DNA of 64,000 nt from Megaustenia siamemsis (GCA_032433765.1 JAVIAB010000051.1:78236244-78300243); one strand, 5' to 3'. Positions 44,292 to 56,850 are shown, counted from the first letter of the stretch. The notes: generated from the sequence alone by a model not told the origin. Translations and numbers: made by a program.

Positions 44292-45168
44292 TATCCTACC
44301 ATTCGATGCAAGCAGTCAACTCTCTCCTACCATTCGATGCAAGCAGTCAACTCTCTCCTACAATTCGATGCAAGCAGTCAACTCTCTCCTACCATTTGAT
44401 GCAAGCAGTCAACTCTCTCCTACCATTCGATGCAAGCAGTCAACTCTCTCCTACAATTCGATGCAAGCAGTCAACTCTCTCCTACCATTTGATGCAAGCA
44501 ATCAACTCTCTCCTACCATTCAATGCAAGCAGTCAACTCTCTCCTACAATTCGATGCAAGCAGTCAACTCTCTCCTACAGTTCGATGCAAGTAGTCAACT
44601 CTCTCCTACCATTCGATGCAAGCAGTCAACTCTCTCCTACAATTCGATGCAAGCAGTCAACTCTCTCCTACCATTCGATGCAAGCAGTCAACTCTCTCCT
44701 ACCATTTGATGCAAGCAGTCAACGCTCCCCTACCATTCTGTGCAAGCAGTCAAGTCTATGTTACAATTCGATGCAAGCAGCCAACTCTCCCCTGCCATTC
44801 GATGCAAGCAGTCAACTCTCTCCTACCATTTGATGCAAGCAGTCAAGTCTCTCCTACCATTTGATGCAAGCAGTCAACTCTTCCCTACCATTTGATGCAA
44901 GCAGTCAAGTCTCTCCTACAATTCGATGCAAGCAGTCAACTCTCTCCTACCATTTGATGCAAGCAGTCAACTCTCTCCTACCATTCGATGCAAGCAGTCA
45001 AGTCTCCCATACCATTGATGCAATCAGTAAATTCTCCCCTACCATTCGATGCAAGCAGGCAACTCTCCCCTACCATTCGATGCAAGCAGTGAACTCTCTC
45101 CTACCATTCGATGCAAGCAGTCAACTCGCTCCTACCATTCGATGCAAGCAGTCAACTCTCTTCGATCA
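44292..45168. repeat. 31-bp minisatellite, ~28 copies
   Basis: Unit CTACCATTCGATGCAAGCAG + TCAACTCTCTC (starts 44301, 44332). Frames of 80-181 codons arise because three units (93 bp) preserve frame. No independent coding evidence. Confidence 0.95.
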
Positions 45169-45950
45169 TGACAGGTATCAAGGTCGACTTCCTTCTATAC
45201 TAATGCGAAGAGTTAAAACGATAGCTCCAGTTTCATATTAGTTGCCTTACTTATGAAATAACGCGTATTAAAAATAGTTATATTTAATAAGCTTTTGTGA
45301 AACAAACTTAAACAAAAAATTATTGAAAGAGAGAAAGGAAGAAGTAGATGAAGTAACATCCAAATTGATCACAAAATGAACCTCTTCTAATGAGCTACTA
45401 GTATTATTATAATCGCGCTACGAACTGAACCAAATAGGACTCTTGATATTGTAACATATCGACTTCACTTTTATTCTAATCTAGAGCTTATTCAACAGCT
45501 ATCTATTTATGAAAGTATACAGTCAGTGATATAGATCTGTGATCCCAATGTGTCATATTTGCATGGTTATGTATTATGTGCGTGGAATAATTATCGTATT
45601 GCGTTGGATGAGATGAGTACCTCATTTCAAAACAGTGAAAGTATAATTTGATAGGTAAACTCGAGTTTTGTGTCCCGAATTATTTCTGCTCGGAGTGACG
45701 TCCCCAAACCACTTTACTCGGTCGCTCTCTTATCTGTCATTAGAAGACCCATGAGTTAGGTTTAGGGTATGAAAAAATGTAAACATTGCTGGAAAAAATA
45801 TCATTAAATGCACACAAACTAGAAACAGTGATAATTCAAGTATGTCCGGTCATTGATGGGATTTCACTCGTTTAGCAGAAATAATTTGAGACACTAAACT
45901 CGACCATTACCATTTGTAAACCGTCGATATCGTTTTACTATGTAAAATAA
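45169..45950. other. No gene seen
   Basis: Unique-looking AT-rich sequence, no recognisable frame. Confidence 0.35.
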
Positions 45951-46202
45951 AGTAAAGTAAAGTACCCCGTCACGCCAAGTGGCATATAGGTAATATGGTG
46001 TTAGTGACCATAAATTTACAGACCTTCAGCACATGATTTTTTTTGGGGGAATGTGGTCGGTATTACGTCCGTGCCGCTTTACTTTCCCAGAAAAAAATCC
46101 GGTACCCATTTAAGGCTGTGTGAACCCAAAGCCGTCGATTGAGATCGAGCTGTCCTTTGTAGTCCAGTTCTGAGTTCACTAGCCACTTAGCTATCGCGGC
46201 TC
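45951..46202 (-). repeat. SINE family 1, minus strand
   Basis: Starts from the GTAAAGTAAAGTACCCCGTC end and finishes at GCTATCGCGGCTCA. The tRNA-like head has a short deletion near the B box. No clear target duplication. Confidence 0.9.
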
Positions 46203-47342
46203 ACTTTATCCGAATGTGGAGAGTTACACATGCCACTATGACTAGAAATTTTCTCCTCTAAATTCGTCTATAAAAACGAGGCAGATTTTTCTTTACGAGA
46301 TAAGGTTAGAGCGTCGACCACAAACACAAAATCGACTCGGGCTAGAAGGCTCGGGAAACATGGCGTGTAACCAATAGCAACCAGCATGACAAAAAGTCAA
46401 ACCATCACCAGCAAATGTCTTTATCTCCTACCATATATCAGGTGTCTGACAGTACAAGTAAACACAACGTAGTTGACCAAATAAACAACAAACAATAGAA
46501 AAGAAATAAATAAAGCACCGAATGCATGCTACTTTCTAAATTTCACACACACCGAGCATACATAACCAGTTTTGGAATTATAAATGAGCTTTCCAGTCCG
46601 TTTTCAGAAGTGACAAAATAAAGTTGATTTTTTCTTAACCTGGAGTTTGTTGCTACTAATAAATGGCAAAGAGTTAAAATTAATCCACGACAGAAAAGCG
46701 ATAGAACACGAGAATTAACCGGCTTTTCTTTATGTTAAATAATGAAAATGACCAATCAGTTTTATTAACAAACCTTGACATGTATTCTACCATTTTTAAC
46801 TTTTGTTTTTTTCCCGCCAATAATAATTTTTTTTGGTTTGTTTTGTATTTTTAAGTTCTCGCGAAATATCTCTGTACGTACTTCTAGGAAAAGCGTACCA
46901 CCAATCTAGATATTCTGTTTACAGCAGTCATATAGGCTTTTATTCTCATTATTATTAGACTCTATTCATTATGATTTGTTTGCTCATACGCGTTTTTTGA
47001 CAGTAGAAGTCACGTTCATGACACAACGTCCAATTTGCTCATGTCACTTGTCTTGTTCTTTTTCTCTGTTAGAAAACATTTTCTTCTCCAGTTTTTAGTT
47101 TTCATTTCCGATGGAAAATGTAATGTTTGTGTCATTATTTGTAGTATGTTGTATGCTTGGTGCATACCATATCAGAGAGTTAATGATCTGAGGAGAGAGA
47201 AATGTTGGGGTTGGGTGTGTGCTGTCTGATAGTAAAAAACTCTTTTGAATTGTTGTTTCTTTGTTATGACCATGTAATGATGTAACACTCAACCATTTTC
47301 CTTTGATATCGACGTGTTTTATTCCCCCTCTCCTTGTCACAC
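46203..47342. other. No gene recognised
   Basis: AT-rich, unique-looking. Frames to about 107 codons at 47095-47418 (minus) show no known domain. Confidence 0.35.
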
Positions 47343-48050
47343 TCAATGTTCTTCTCTGGCACTTTCGGTATTTTCGCTGTGACGAATTATCTCTGCTTCT
47401 TTGGCTGTTAATTTCCAAGTTTGGTTGAACTGGTAGCAGTGTGTTGAGAGAAATATTATATTATCTTCTTTCTTTAGCCCATCTGCTATAACTTTGAAGC
47501 GTCGCAGGAGAAAGGAGGCATAATATAATCTAGTATCTGTAGGTGTTGTAAAACAGTAAAGCAGCATCCAGTATGAGACACTAATACTTTTCCAAACTAC
47601 TGACTTATCATGATTGCTTGCTACCAACCAGGGAGCCGCGATAGCTCAGTGGTTAGTGAACTGGACTATAAAGGACAAGTGTTAGGATTCGATCCCAACC
47701 GACGGCTTCCGGGGTCACGCAGCCTTAAATGGGGACCGGATTTTTTCTGGGAAAGTAAAGCAGCACGGGCGTAATATCGACCACATTACCACAAAATAAT
47801 GTGCTGAAGGTCTGTAAAATTTATGGTCACTAACACCATATTCCCAATATGCCACTTGGCGTGACGGGGGCTCTTTACTTTTTGCTACCAACCGTCTGTC
47901 AAGACGCCAAAGGCCATATATACGTAGGTAGTGTAGCGTGTTCTTTAGGTCGCTTCCATTTAGATGTAATGTCGTTCCTATGCGCATCTGGACGCTGTTA
48001 GGATAGAAATGCTTTGGTTCTTTTATACATCTTTTATTCCGTATATCCAT
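47343..48050 (-). pseudogene. Unrecognised ORF split by a SINE
   Basis: An ATG at 48050 (stop just upstream at 48063-48065) opens MDIRNKRCIKEPKHFYPNSV ... YLRIYGLWRLDRRLVA. At the SINE insertion the frame leaves host sequence. With the SINE and one target-duplication copy ignored, the same frame resumes as SNHDKSVVWKSISVSYWMLL ... HCYQFNQTWKLTAKEAEIIR and stops after EEH near 47343. The pre-insertion frame is about 150 codons. I do not recognise the family; composition is protein-like (no low complexity). It may be an exon, or part of a larger mobile element. No splice sites were assigned. Confidence 0.4.
47631..47881 (+). repeat. SINE family 1 inserted into the unrecognised ORF, 12-bp target duplication
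   Basis: Full-length copy flanked by TTGCTACCAACC at 47618-47629 and 47882-47893. Confidence 0.95.
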
Positions 48051-48682
48051 CTTTATGTTGGTCTACCTCCTGCTCTATATCATAATACCATATTGTATGG
48101 TATTCTAACTGCATTTCATGTTATATGTTTGTTATTTAATGTTAGAGCGTTGCAATATTTTGTTAACCTCTACTGTGATATTTCCATTTGACAATAATGG
48201 TGATGAATAGTGATGATGAATGTTCTACATATTTCATACCTGTCGCTCGCTTTAATTATTTCTTTTCTACGAAGGTTTGGGCTTCTCTTTTTCTTGCTAC
48301 AACTTCTATCATTTCTTATTCAAACTCTAAAGTCAACAGTCGGATGTGTCAGCAAACGGCTCGAGTTCACCCCCTTGACATGACAACAATACCAACTAGA
48401 ATTCTTCACATTTGGTAACATTGCTGGGAAGTCGTTCTTGTTTTATAGAGAATTATGCTTGCCCGTGAAGTCGTTCATACACAATAATCTGGGGTATTAG
48501 AGAATTAGGCCTTGTTGGTCTCGTGAAGTCGTTCATACACAATAATCTGGGGTATTAGAGAATTAGGCCTTGTTGGTCTCGTGAAGTCGTTTATACACAC
48601 TAGTCTGGAGTATTAGAGAATTAGGCCTTACTGGTCTAGTAAATTTATTTACACACAATAATCTGGGGTTTTAGAGAATTAG

Positions 48683-48932
48683 GGGAGCCGCGATAGCTCA
48701 GTGGTTAGTGAACTCGACTACCACGGACAAGGGGTAGGGTTCGATCCCAACCAACGGCTTCCGGGTTCACCCAGCCTTAAATGGGTACCGGATTTTTTCT
48801 GGGAAAGTAAAGCAGCACGAGCGTAATACTGACCACATTACCCCAAAAATCATGTGCTGAAGGTCTGTGAAATATAGGGTCACTAACACCATATTTCCCT
48901 ATACGCCACTTGGCGTGACGGGGGTACTTTAC
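48683..48932 (+). repeat. SINE in satellite, copy 1
   Basis: Body subtype with CATGTGCTGAAGG and AAATATAGGGTCAC (type A). Flanked by TTAGAGAATTAG on both sides. Confidence 0.95.
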
Positions 48933-49177
48933 TATTAGAGAATTAGGCCTTGTTGGTCTCGTGAAGTCGTTCATACACAATAGTCTGGGGTATTAGAGAA
49001 TTAGGACTTGTTGGTCTCGTGAAGTCGTTCATACACAATAGTCTGGGGTATTAGAGAATTAGGACTTGTTGGTCTCGTGAAGTCGTTCATACACAATATT
49101 CTGGGGTATTAGAGAATTAGGCCTTGTTGGTCTCGTGAAGTCGTTCATACACAATAATCTGGGGTTTTAGAGAATTA

Positions 49178-49429
49178 GGGGAGCCGCGATAGCTCAGTGG
49201 TTAGTGAACTGGACTACCACGGACAAGGGGTAGGGTTCGATCCCAACCGACGGCTTCCGGGTTCACCAAGCCTTAAATGGGTACCGGATTTTTTTCTGGG
49301 AAAGTAAAGCAGCACGGGCGTAATACTGACCACATTACGCCAAAAATCATGTCATGAAGGTCTGTAAAATATAGAGTCACTAACACCATATTTCCCTATA
49401 CGCCACTTGGCGTGACGGGGTACTTTACT
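49178..49429 (+). repeat. SINE in satellite, copy 2
   Basis: Type B body (CATGTCATGAAGG, ATATAGAGTCAC), same flanks. Confidence 0.95.
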
Positions 49430-49674
49430 ATTAGAGAATTAGGCCTTGTTGGTCTCGTGAAGTCGTTCATACACAATAGTCTGGGGTATTAGAGAATTAG
49501 GCTTTGCTGGTCTCGTGAAGTCGTTTATACACAATAATCTGTGGTATTAGAGAATTAGGACTTGTTGGTCTCGTGAAGTCGTTCATACACAATATTCTGG
49601 GGTATTAGAGAATTAGGCCTTGTTGGTCTCGTGAAGTCGTTCATACACAATAATCTGGGGTATTAGAGAATTAA

Positions 49675-49925
49675 GGGAGCCGCGATAGCTCAGTGGTTAG
49701 TGAACTGGACTACCACGGACAAGGGGTAGGTTCGATCCCAACCGACGGCTTCCGGGTTCACCCAGCCTTAAATGGGTACCGGATTTTTTTCTGGGAAAGT
49801 AAAGCAGCACGGGCGTAATACTGACCACATTACCCCAAAAATCATGTGCTGAAGGTCTGTGAAATATAGGGTCACTAACACCATATTTCCCTATACGCCA
49901 CTTGGCGTGACGGGGGTACTTTACT
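49675..49925 (+). repeat. SINE in satellite, copy 3
   Basis: Type A body. B box lacks one G (GTAGGTTCGATCCC). Followed by a monomer variant with TTAGTACTTG. Confidence 0.95.
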
Positions 49926-50111
49926 ATTAGAGAATTAGGCCTTGTTGGTCTCGTGAAGTCGTTCATACACAATAGTCTGGGGTATTAGAGAATTAGTACT
50001 TGTTGGTCTCGTGAAGTCGTTCATACACAATATTCTGGGTATTAGAGAATTAGGCCTTGTTGGTCTCTTGAAGTCGTTCATACACAATAATTTGGGGTAT
50101 TAGAGAATTAG

Positions 50112-50363
50112 GGGAGCCGCGATAGTTCAGTGGTTAGTGAACGGGACTACCACGGACAAGGGGTAGGGTTCGATCCCAACCGACGGCTTCCGGGTTCACC
50201 CAGCCTTAAATGGGTACCGGATTTTTTTCTGGGAAAGTAAAGCAGCACGGGCGTAATACTGACCACATTACGCCAAAAATCATGTCATGAAGGTCTGTAA
50301 AATATAGAGTCACTAACACAATATTTCCCTATACGCCACTTGGCGTGACGGGGGTACTTTATT
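50112..50363 (+). repeat. SINE in satellite, copy 4
   Basis: Type B body. Altered A box (GATAGTTCAGTGG) and ACTTTATTATTAG right junction, both shared with copy 11. Confidence 0.95.
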
Positions 50364-50666
50364 ATTAGAGAATTAGGCCTTGTTGGTCTCGTGAAGTCGT
50401 TCATACACAATAGTCTGGGGTATTAGAGAATTAGGCCTTGTTGGTCCCGTGAAGTCGTTTATACACAATAATCTGGGGCATTAGAGAATTAGGCCTTGTT
50501 GGTCTCGTGAAGTCGTTTATACACAATAATCTGGGGTATTAGAGAATTAGGACTTGTTGGTCTCGTGAAGTCGTTCATACACAATATTCTGGGGTATTAG
50601 AGAATTAGGCCTTGTTGGTCTCGTGAAGTCGTTCATACACAATAATCTGGGGTTTTAGAGAATTAG

Positions 50667-50918
50667 GGGAGCCGCGATAGCTCAGTGGTTAGTGAACTGG
50701 ACTACCACGGACAAGGGGTAGGGTTCGATCCCAACCGACGGCTTCCGGGTTCACGAAGCCTTAAATGGGTACCGGATTTTTTTCTGGGAAAGTAAAGCAG
50801 CACGGGCGTAATACTGACCACATTACGCCAAAAATCATGTCATGAAGGTCTGTAAAATATAGAGTCACTAACACCATATTTCCCTATACGCCACTTGGCG
50901 TGACGGGGGTACTTTACT
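50667..50918 (+). repeat. SINE in satellite, copy 5
   Basis: Type B body, preceded by the GGGGTTTTAGAG monomer variant also seen before copies 1 and 2. Confidence 0.95.
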
Positions 50919-51162
50919 ATTAGAGAATTAGGCCTAGTTGGTCTCGTGAAGTCATTCATACACAATAGTCGGGGTATTAGAGAATTAGGCTTTGCTGGTC
51001 TCGTGAAGTCGTTTATACACAATAATCTGTGGTATTAGAGAATTAGGACTTGTTGGTCTCGTGAAGTCGTTCATACACAATATTCTGGGGTATTAGAGAA
51101 TTAGGCCTTGTTGGTCTCGTGAAGTCGTTCATACACAATAATCTGGGGTATTAGAGAATTAA

Positions 51163-51414
51163 GGGAGCCGCGATAGCTCAGTGGTTAGTGAACTGGACTA
51201 CCACGGACAAGGGGTAGGGTTCGATCCCAACCGACGGCTTCCGGGTTCACCCAGCCTTAAATGGGTACCGGATTTTTTTCTGGGAAAGTAAAGCAGCACG
51301 GGCGTAATACTGACCACATTACGCCAAAAATCATGTCATGAAGGTCTGTAAAATATAGAGTCACTAACACCATATTTCCCTTTACGCCACTTGGCGTGAC
51401 GGGGGTACTTTACT
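51163..51414 (+). repeat. SINE in satellite, copy 6
   Basis: Type B body, TTTACGCC variant near the 3' end. Confidence 0.95.
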
Positions 51415-51659
51415 ATTAGAGAATTAGGCCTTGTTGGTCTCGTGAAGTCGTTCATACACAATAGTCTGGGGTATTAGAGAATTAGGCCTTGTTGGTCTCG
51501 TGAAGTCGTTTATACACAATAATCTGTGGTATTAGAGAATTAGGACTTGTTGGTATCGTGAAGTCGTTCATACACAATATTCTGGGGTATTAGAGAATTA
51601 GGCCTTGTTGGTCTCGTGAAGTCGTTCATACACAATAATCTGGGGTATTAGAGAATTAA

Positions 51660-51909
51660 GGGAGCCGCGATAGCTCAGTGGTTAGTGAACTGGACTACCA
51701 CGGACAAGGGGTAGGGTTCGATCCCAACCGACGGCTTCCGGGTTCACCCAGCCTTAAATGGGTACCGGATTTTTTCTGGGAAAGTAAAGCAGCACGGGCG
51801 TAATACTGACCACATTACCCAAAAATCATGTGCTGAAGGTCTGTGAATTATAGGGTCACTAACACCATATTTCCCTATACGCCACTTGGCGTGACTGGGG
51901 TACTTTACT
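51660..51909 (+). repeat. SINE in satellite, copy 7
   Basis: Type A body, followed by the TTAGTACTTG variant monomer as after copies 3 and 10. Confidence 0.95.
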
Positions 51910-52095
51910 ATTAGAGAATTAGGCCTTGTTGGTCTCGTGAAGTCGTTCATACACAATAGTCTGGGTATTAGAGAATTAGTACTTGTTGGTCTCGTGAAGT
52001 CGTTCATACACAATATTCTGGGGTATTAGAGAATTAGGCCTTGTTGGTCTCTTGAAGTCGCTCATACACAATAATTTGGGGTATTAGAGAATTAG

Positions 52096-52348
52096 GGGAG
52101 CCGCGATAGCTCAGTGGTTAGTGAACTGGACTACCACGGACAAGGGGTAGGGTTCGATCCCAACCGACGGCTTCCGGGTTCACCCAGCCTTAAATGGGTA
52201 CCGGATTTTTTTCTGGGAAAGTAAAGCAGCACGGGCGTAATACTGACCACATTACGCCAAAAATCATGTCATGAAGGTCTGTAAAATATAGAGTCACTAA
52301 CACCATTTTTCCCTATACGCCACTTGGCGTGACGGGGGTACTTTATTA
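52096..52348 (+). repeat. SINE in satellite, copy 8
   Basis: Type B body with ACTTTATTATTAG junction as in copies 4 and 11. Confidence 0.95.
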
Positions 52349-52707
52349 TTAGAGAATTAGGCCTTGTTGGTCTCGTGAAGTCGTTCATACACAATAGTCT
52401 GGGGTATTAGAGAATTAGCCTTGTTGGTCCCGTGAAGTCGTTTATACACAATAATCTGGGGCATTAGAGAATTAGGCCTTGTTGGTCTCGTGAAGTCGTT
52501 TATACACAATAATCTGGGGCATTAGAGAATTAGGCCTTGTTGGTCTCGTGAAGTCGTTCATACACAATAGTCTGGGGTATTAGAGAATTAGGCTTTGCTG
52601 GTCTCGTGAAGTCGTTTATACACAATAATCTGGGGTGTTAGAGAATTAGGCCTTGTTGGTCTCGTGAAGTCGTTCATACACAATAATCTGGGGTATTAGA
52701 GAATTAA

Positions 52708-52958
52708 GGGAGCCGCGATAGCTCAGTGGTTAGTGAACTGGACTACCACGGACAAGGGGTAGGTTCGATCCCAACCGACGGCTTCCAGGTTCACCCAGCC
52801 TTAAATGGGTACCGGATTTTTTCTGGGAAAGTAAAGCAGCACGGGCGTAATACTGACCACATTACGCCAAAAATCATGTCATGAAGGTCTGTAAAATATA
52901 GAGTCACTAACACCATATTTCCCTATACGCCACTTGGCGTGACGGGGGTACTTTACTA
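52708..52958 (+). repeat. SINE in satellite, copy 9
   Basis: Type B body. Shares the one-G loss before the B box with copy 3. Confidence 0.95.
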
Positions 52959-53144
52959 TTAGAGAATTAGGCCTTGTTGGTCTCGTGAAGTCGTTCATAC
53001 ACAATAGTCTGGGGTATTAGAGAATTAGGCCTTGTTGGTCTCGTGAAGTCGTTTATACACAATAATCTGTGGTATTAGAGAATTAGGCCTTGTTGGTCTC
53101 GTGAAGTCGTTCATACACAATAATCTGGGGTATTAGAGAATTAA

Positions 53145-53394
53145 GGGAGCCGCGATAGCTCAGCGGTTAGTTAACTGGACTACCACGGACAAGGGGTAGG
53201 GTTCGATCCCAACCGACGGCTTCCGGGTTCACCCAGCCTTAAATGGGTACCGGATTTTTTCTGGGAAAGTAAAGCAGCACGGGCGTAATACTGACCACAT
53301 TACCCAAAAATCATGTTCTGAAGGTCTGTGAAATATAGGGTCACTAACACCATATTTCCCTATACGCCACTTGGCGTGACGGGGGTACTTTACT
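53145..53394 (+). repeat. SINE in satellite, copy 10
   Basis: Type A body; GATAGCTCAGCGG substitution in the A box. Confidence 0.95.
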
Positions 53395-53581
53395 ATTAGA
53401 GAATTAGGCCTTGTTGGTCTCGTGAAGTCGTTCATACACAATAGTCTGGGGTATTAGAGAATTAGTACTTGTTGGTCTCGTGAAGGCGTTCATACACAAT
53501 ATTCTGGGGTATTAGAGAATTAGGCCTTGTTGGTCTCTTGAAGTCGTTCATACACAATAATTTGGGGTATTAGAGAATTAG

Positions 53582-53833
53582 GGGAGCCGCGATAGTTCAG
53601 TGGTTAGTGAACTGGACTACCACGGACAAGGGGTAGGGTTCGATCCCAACCGACGGCTTCCGGGTTCACCCAGCCTTAAATGGGTACCGGATTTTTTTCT
53701 GGGAAAGTAAAGCAGCACGGGCGTAATACTGACCACATTACGCCAAAAATCATGTCATGAAGGTCTGTAAAATATAGAGTCACTAACACCATATTTCCCT
53801 ATACGCCACTTGGCGTGACGGGGGTACTTTATT
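53582..53833 (+). repeat. SINE in satellite, copy 11
   Basis: Type B body, GATAGTTCAGTGG and ACTTTATTATTAG as in copy 4. Confidence 0.95.
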
Positions 53834-54078
53834 ATTAGAGAATTAGGCCTTGTTGGTCTCGTGAAGTCGTTCATACACAATAGTCTGGGGTATTAGAGAA
53901 TTAGGCCTTGTTGGTCTCGTGAAGTTGTTTATACACAATAATCTGTGGTATTAGAGAATTAGGACTTGTTGGTCTCGTGAAGTCGTTCATACACAATATT
54001 CTGGGGTATTAGAGAATTAGGCCTTGTTGGTCTCGTGAAGTCGTTCATACACAATAATCTGGGGTATTAGAGAATTAA

Positions 54079-54330
54079 GGGAGCCGCGATAGCTCAGTGG
54101 TTAGTGAACTGGACTACCACGGACAAGGGGTAGGGTTCGATCCCAACCGACGGCTTCCGGGTTCACCCAGCCTTAAATGGGTACCGGATTTTTTTCTGGG
54201 AAAGTAAAGCAGCACGGGCGTAATACTGACCACATTACGCCAAAAATCATGTTATGAAGGTCTGTAAAATATAGGGTCACTAACACCATATTTCCCTATA
54301 CGCCACATGGCGTGACGGGGGTACTTTACT
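54079..54330 (+). repeat. SINE in satellite, copy 12
   Basis: Type B body with CATGTTATGAAGG. Last SINE before the SINE-free part of the array. Confidence 0.95.
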
Positions 54331-56068
54331 ATTAGAGAATTAGGCCTTGTTGGTCTCATGAAGTCGTTCATACACAATAATCTGGGGTATTAGAGAATTA
54401 GGCCTTGTTGGTCTCGTGAAGTCGTTTATACACACTAGTCTGGAGTATTAGAGAATTAGGCCTTGCTGGTCTAGTGAAGTTATTTATACACACTAATCTG
54501 GAGTATTAGAGAATTAGGCCTTGCTGGTCTAGTTAAGTCGTTTATACACACTAATCTGGAGTATTAGAGAATTAGGCCTTGCTGGTCTAGTGAAGTTATT
54601 TATAATTTATGCACACTAATTGGAGTATTAGAGAATTAAGCCTTTGCTGGTCTAGTGAAGTTATTTATACACACTAATCTGGAGTATTAGAGAATTAGGC
54701 CTTGCTGGTCTAGTGAAGTTATTTATAATTTATGCACACCAATTGGAGTATTAGAGAATTAAGCCTTTGCTGGTCTAGTGAAGTTATTTATACACACTAA
54801 TCTGGAGTATTAGAGAATTAGGCCTTGCTGGTCTAGTGAAGTTATTTATACACACTAATTGGAGTATTAGAGAATTAGGCCTTGCTGGTCTAGTGAAGTT
54901 ATTTATACACACTAATCTGGAGTATTAGAGAATTACGCCTTGCTGGTCTAGTGAAGTTATTTATAATTTATGCACACTATTTGGAGTATTAGATAATTAG
55001 GCCTTGCTGGTCTAGTGAAGATATTTATACACACTAATCTGGAGTATTAGAGAATTAGGCCTTGCTGGTCTAGTTAAGTTATTTATAATTTATGCACACT
55101 AATCTGGAGTATTAGAGAATTAGGCCTTGCTGGTCTAGTGAAGTTATTTATACACACTAATCTGGAGTATTAGAGAATTAGGCCTTGCTGGTCTAGTGAA
55201 GTTATTTATAATTTATGCACACTAATCTGGAGTATTAGAGAATTAGGCCTTGCTGGTCTAGTGAAGTCGTTTATACACACTAATCTGGAGTATTAGAGAA
55301 TTATGCCTTTGCTGGTCTAGTGAAGTTATTTATAATTTATGCACACTAATCTGGAGTATTAGAGAATTAGGCCTTGCTGGTCTAGTGAAGTTATTTATAA
55401 TTTATGCACACTAATCTAGAGTATTAGAGAATTAGGCCTTGCTGGTCTAGTGAAGTCGTTAATACACACTAATCTGGAGTATTAGAGAATTAACCCTTGC
55501 TGGTCTAGTGAAGTTATTTATACACACTAATCTGGAGTATTAGAGAATTAGACCTTGCTGGTCTAGTGAAGTCGTTTATACACACTAATCTGGAGTATTA
55601 GAGAATTAGGCCTTGCTGGTCTAGTGAAGTTATTTATACACACTAATCTGGAGTATTAGAGAATTAGACCTTGCTGGTCTAGTGAAGTCGTTTATACACA
55701 CTAATCTGGAGTATTAGAGAATTAGGCCTTGCTGGTCTAGTGAAGTTATTTATAATTTATGCACACTAATTGGAGTATTAGAGAATTAGGCCTTTGCTGG
55801 TCTAGTGAAGTTATTTATAATTTATGCACACTAATTGGAGTATTAGAGAATTAGGCCTTTGCTGGTCTAGTGAATTTATTTATAATTTATGCACACTAAT
55901 TGGAGTATTAGAGAATTAGGCCTTTGCTGGTCTAGTGAAGTTATTTATACACACTAATCTGGAGTATTAGAGAATTAGGCCTTGCTGGTCTAGTGAAGTT
56001 ATTTATACACACTAATCTGGAGTATTAGAGAATTAGGCCTTGCTGGTCTAGTGAAGTTGTCTATGCAC

Positions 56069-56813
56069 ACGCGTTCCCCGGCCACCATTCACACATACAT
56101 TTATGTGATGTACGAGGAGCACCATTTAGGAGCAGCGAGGAAAATGTAGTCTCACTTGTGGTAAATGGCATTTGATATGTTTAGGTTCAGGATTATCTTC
56201 ACTGTCTTGAGAGCCACTTATAACGTGTATCATGGTTGCAATTTTCACAGTCATGTTTTAGTTTGTATTATGTCTACACAACACCTCTTTATACTTTAAA
56301 ATACTGTTTCTTGAATAGTACTTTAAACCTTCCCAGTCCCTCTCCGTTGCTACGCCCCCCCCCCCCCCAAAAAAAAAAAAAAAATTATACTTTTATTTTT
56401 TTTTTAAATTATCACCCACTCTCGGTCAATCCAAAAACACGCCTTTGCCTAGTTCATGTTTTTAGCGAAACAAACATTCAATTTCCAAATCTCAATAACT
56501 TATATCCCGCAGACATTATCATTAACTTTATTGAACTGGCCTGATACGAGCGCGATAGATTGAATCTCCCAACATGACTCACGCAGCCAAGACGTCCGGG
56601 AAAATGATCACAAATTTAGCAGCATTCAAAGGTTTTGATAATTTACCCAGGAACAAGTTTTAGTTAGTTTCACTGCCGTGTCTTGGGCGTTCATATTATG
56701 CGCCTCCTAACAATAGTATCAAAGGGGAACCAAAGAGCCTGTTGCTGAACGGAACAGAAGAGTATTAGGTTAATGGATATTGTTTTTTCTTAAAATAACA
56801 TTTTCAGTAAACA

Positions 56814-56815
<2 letters not shown>
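56069..56815. other. No gene seen
   Basis: Contains C and A homopolymers near 56356-56384; otherwise unique-looking. Confidence 0.35.

Positions 56816-56816
<1 letters not shown>

Positions 56817-56847
<31 letters not shown>
56817..56847. repeat. (TA)n microsatellite
   Basis: About 15 TA units directly before the LINE remnant. Confidence 0.95.

Positions 56848-56849
<2 letters not shown>

Positions 56850-56850
<1 letters not shown>

Larger units (their letters stand above)
48427..56068. repeat. 58-bp satellite with 12 co-amplified SINEs (higher-order repeat)
   Basis: Unit TATTAGAGAATTAGGCCTTG + TTGGTCTCGTGAAGTCGTTC + ATACACAATAGTCTGGGG (58 bp). From 48683 to 54330 every three to six monomers a SINE family 1 copy sits at the same point of the monomer. 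SINE-to-SINE spacings (495, 497, 437, 555, 496, 497, 436, 612, 437, 437, 497) step by about 58-60, i.e. by one monomer. From about 54350 to 56068 the array is SINE-free and more diverged (GCTGGTCTAGTGAAGTTATT, some with an extra TATAATTTATG). All ORFs here are shadows. Confidence 0.97.

Noticed and set aside
44278..45241. ORFs of 82-181 codons (QAVNSLLPFDASSQLSPTI repeats)
   Set aside because: Product of the 31-bp array, whose frame repeats every 93 bp; open in more than one frame.
48683..54330. Twelve functional tRNA genes
   Set aside because: A and B boxes are present but the cloverleaf is imperfect and every copy is followed by the same 170-bp SINE body.
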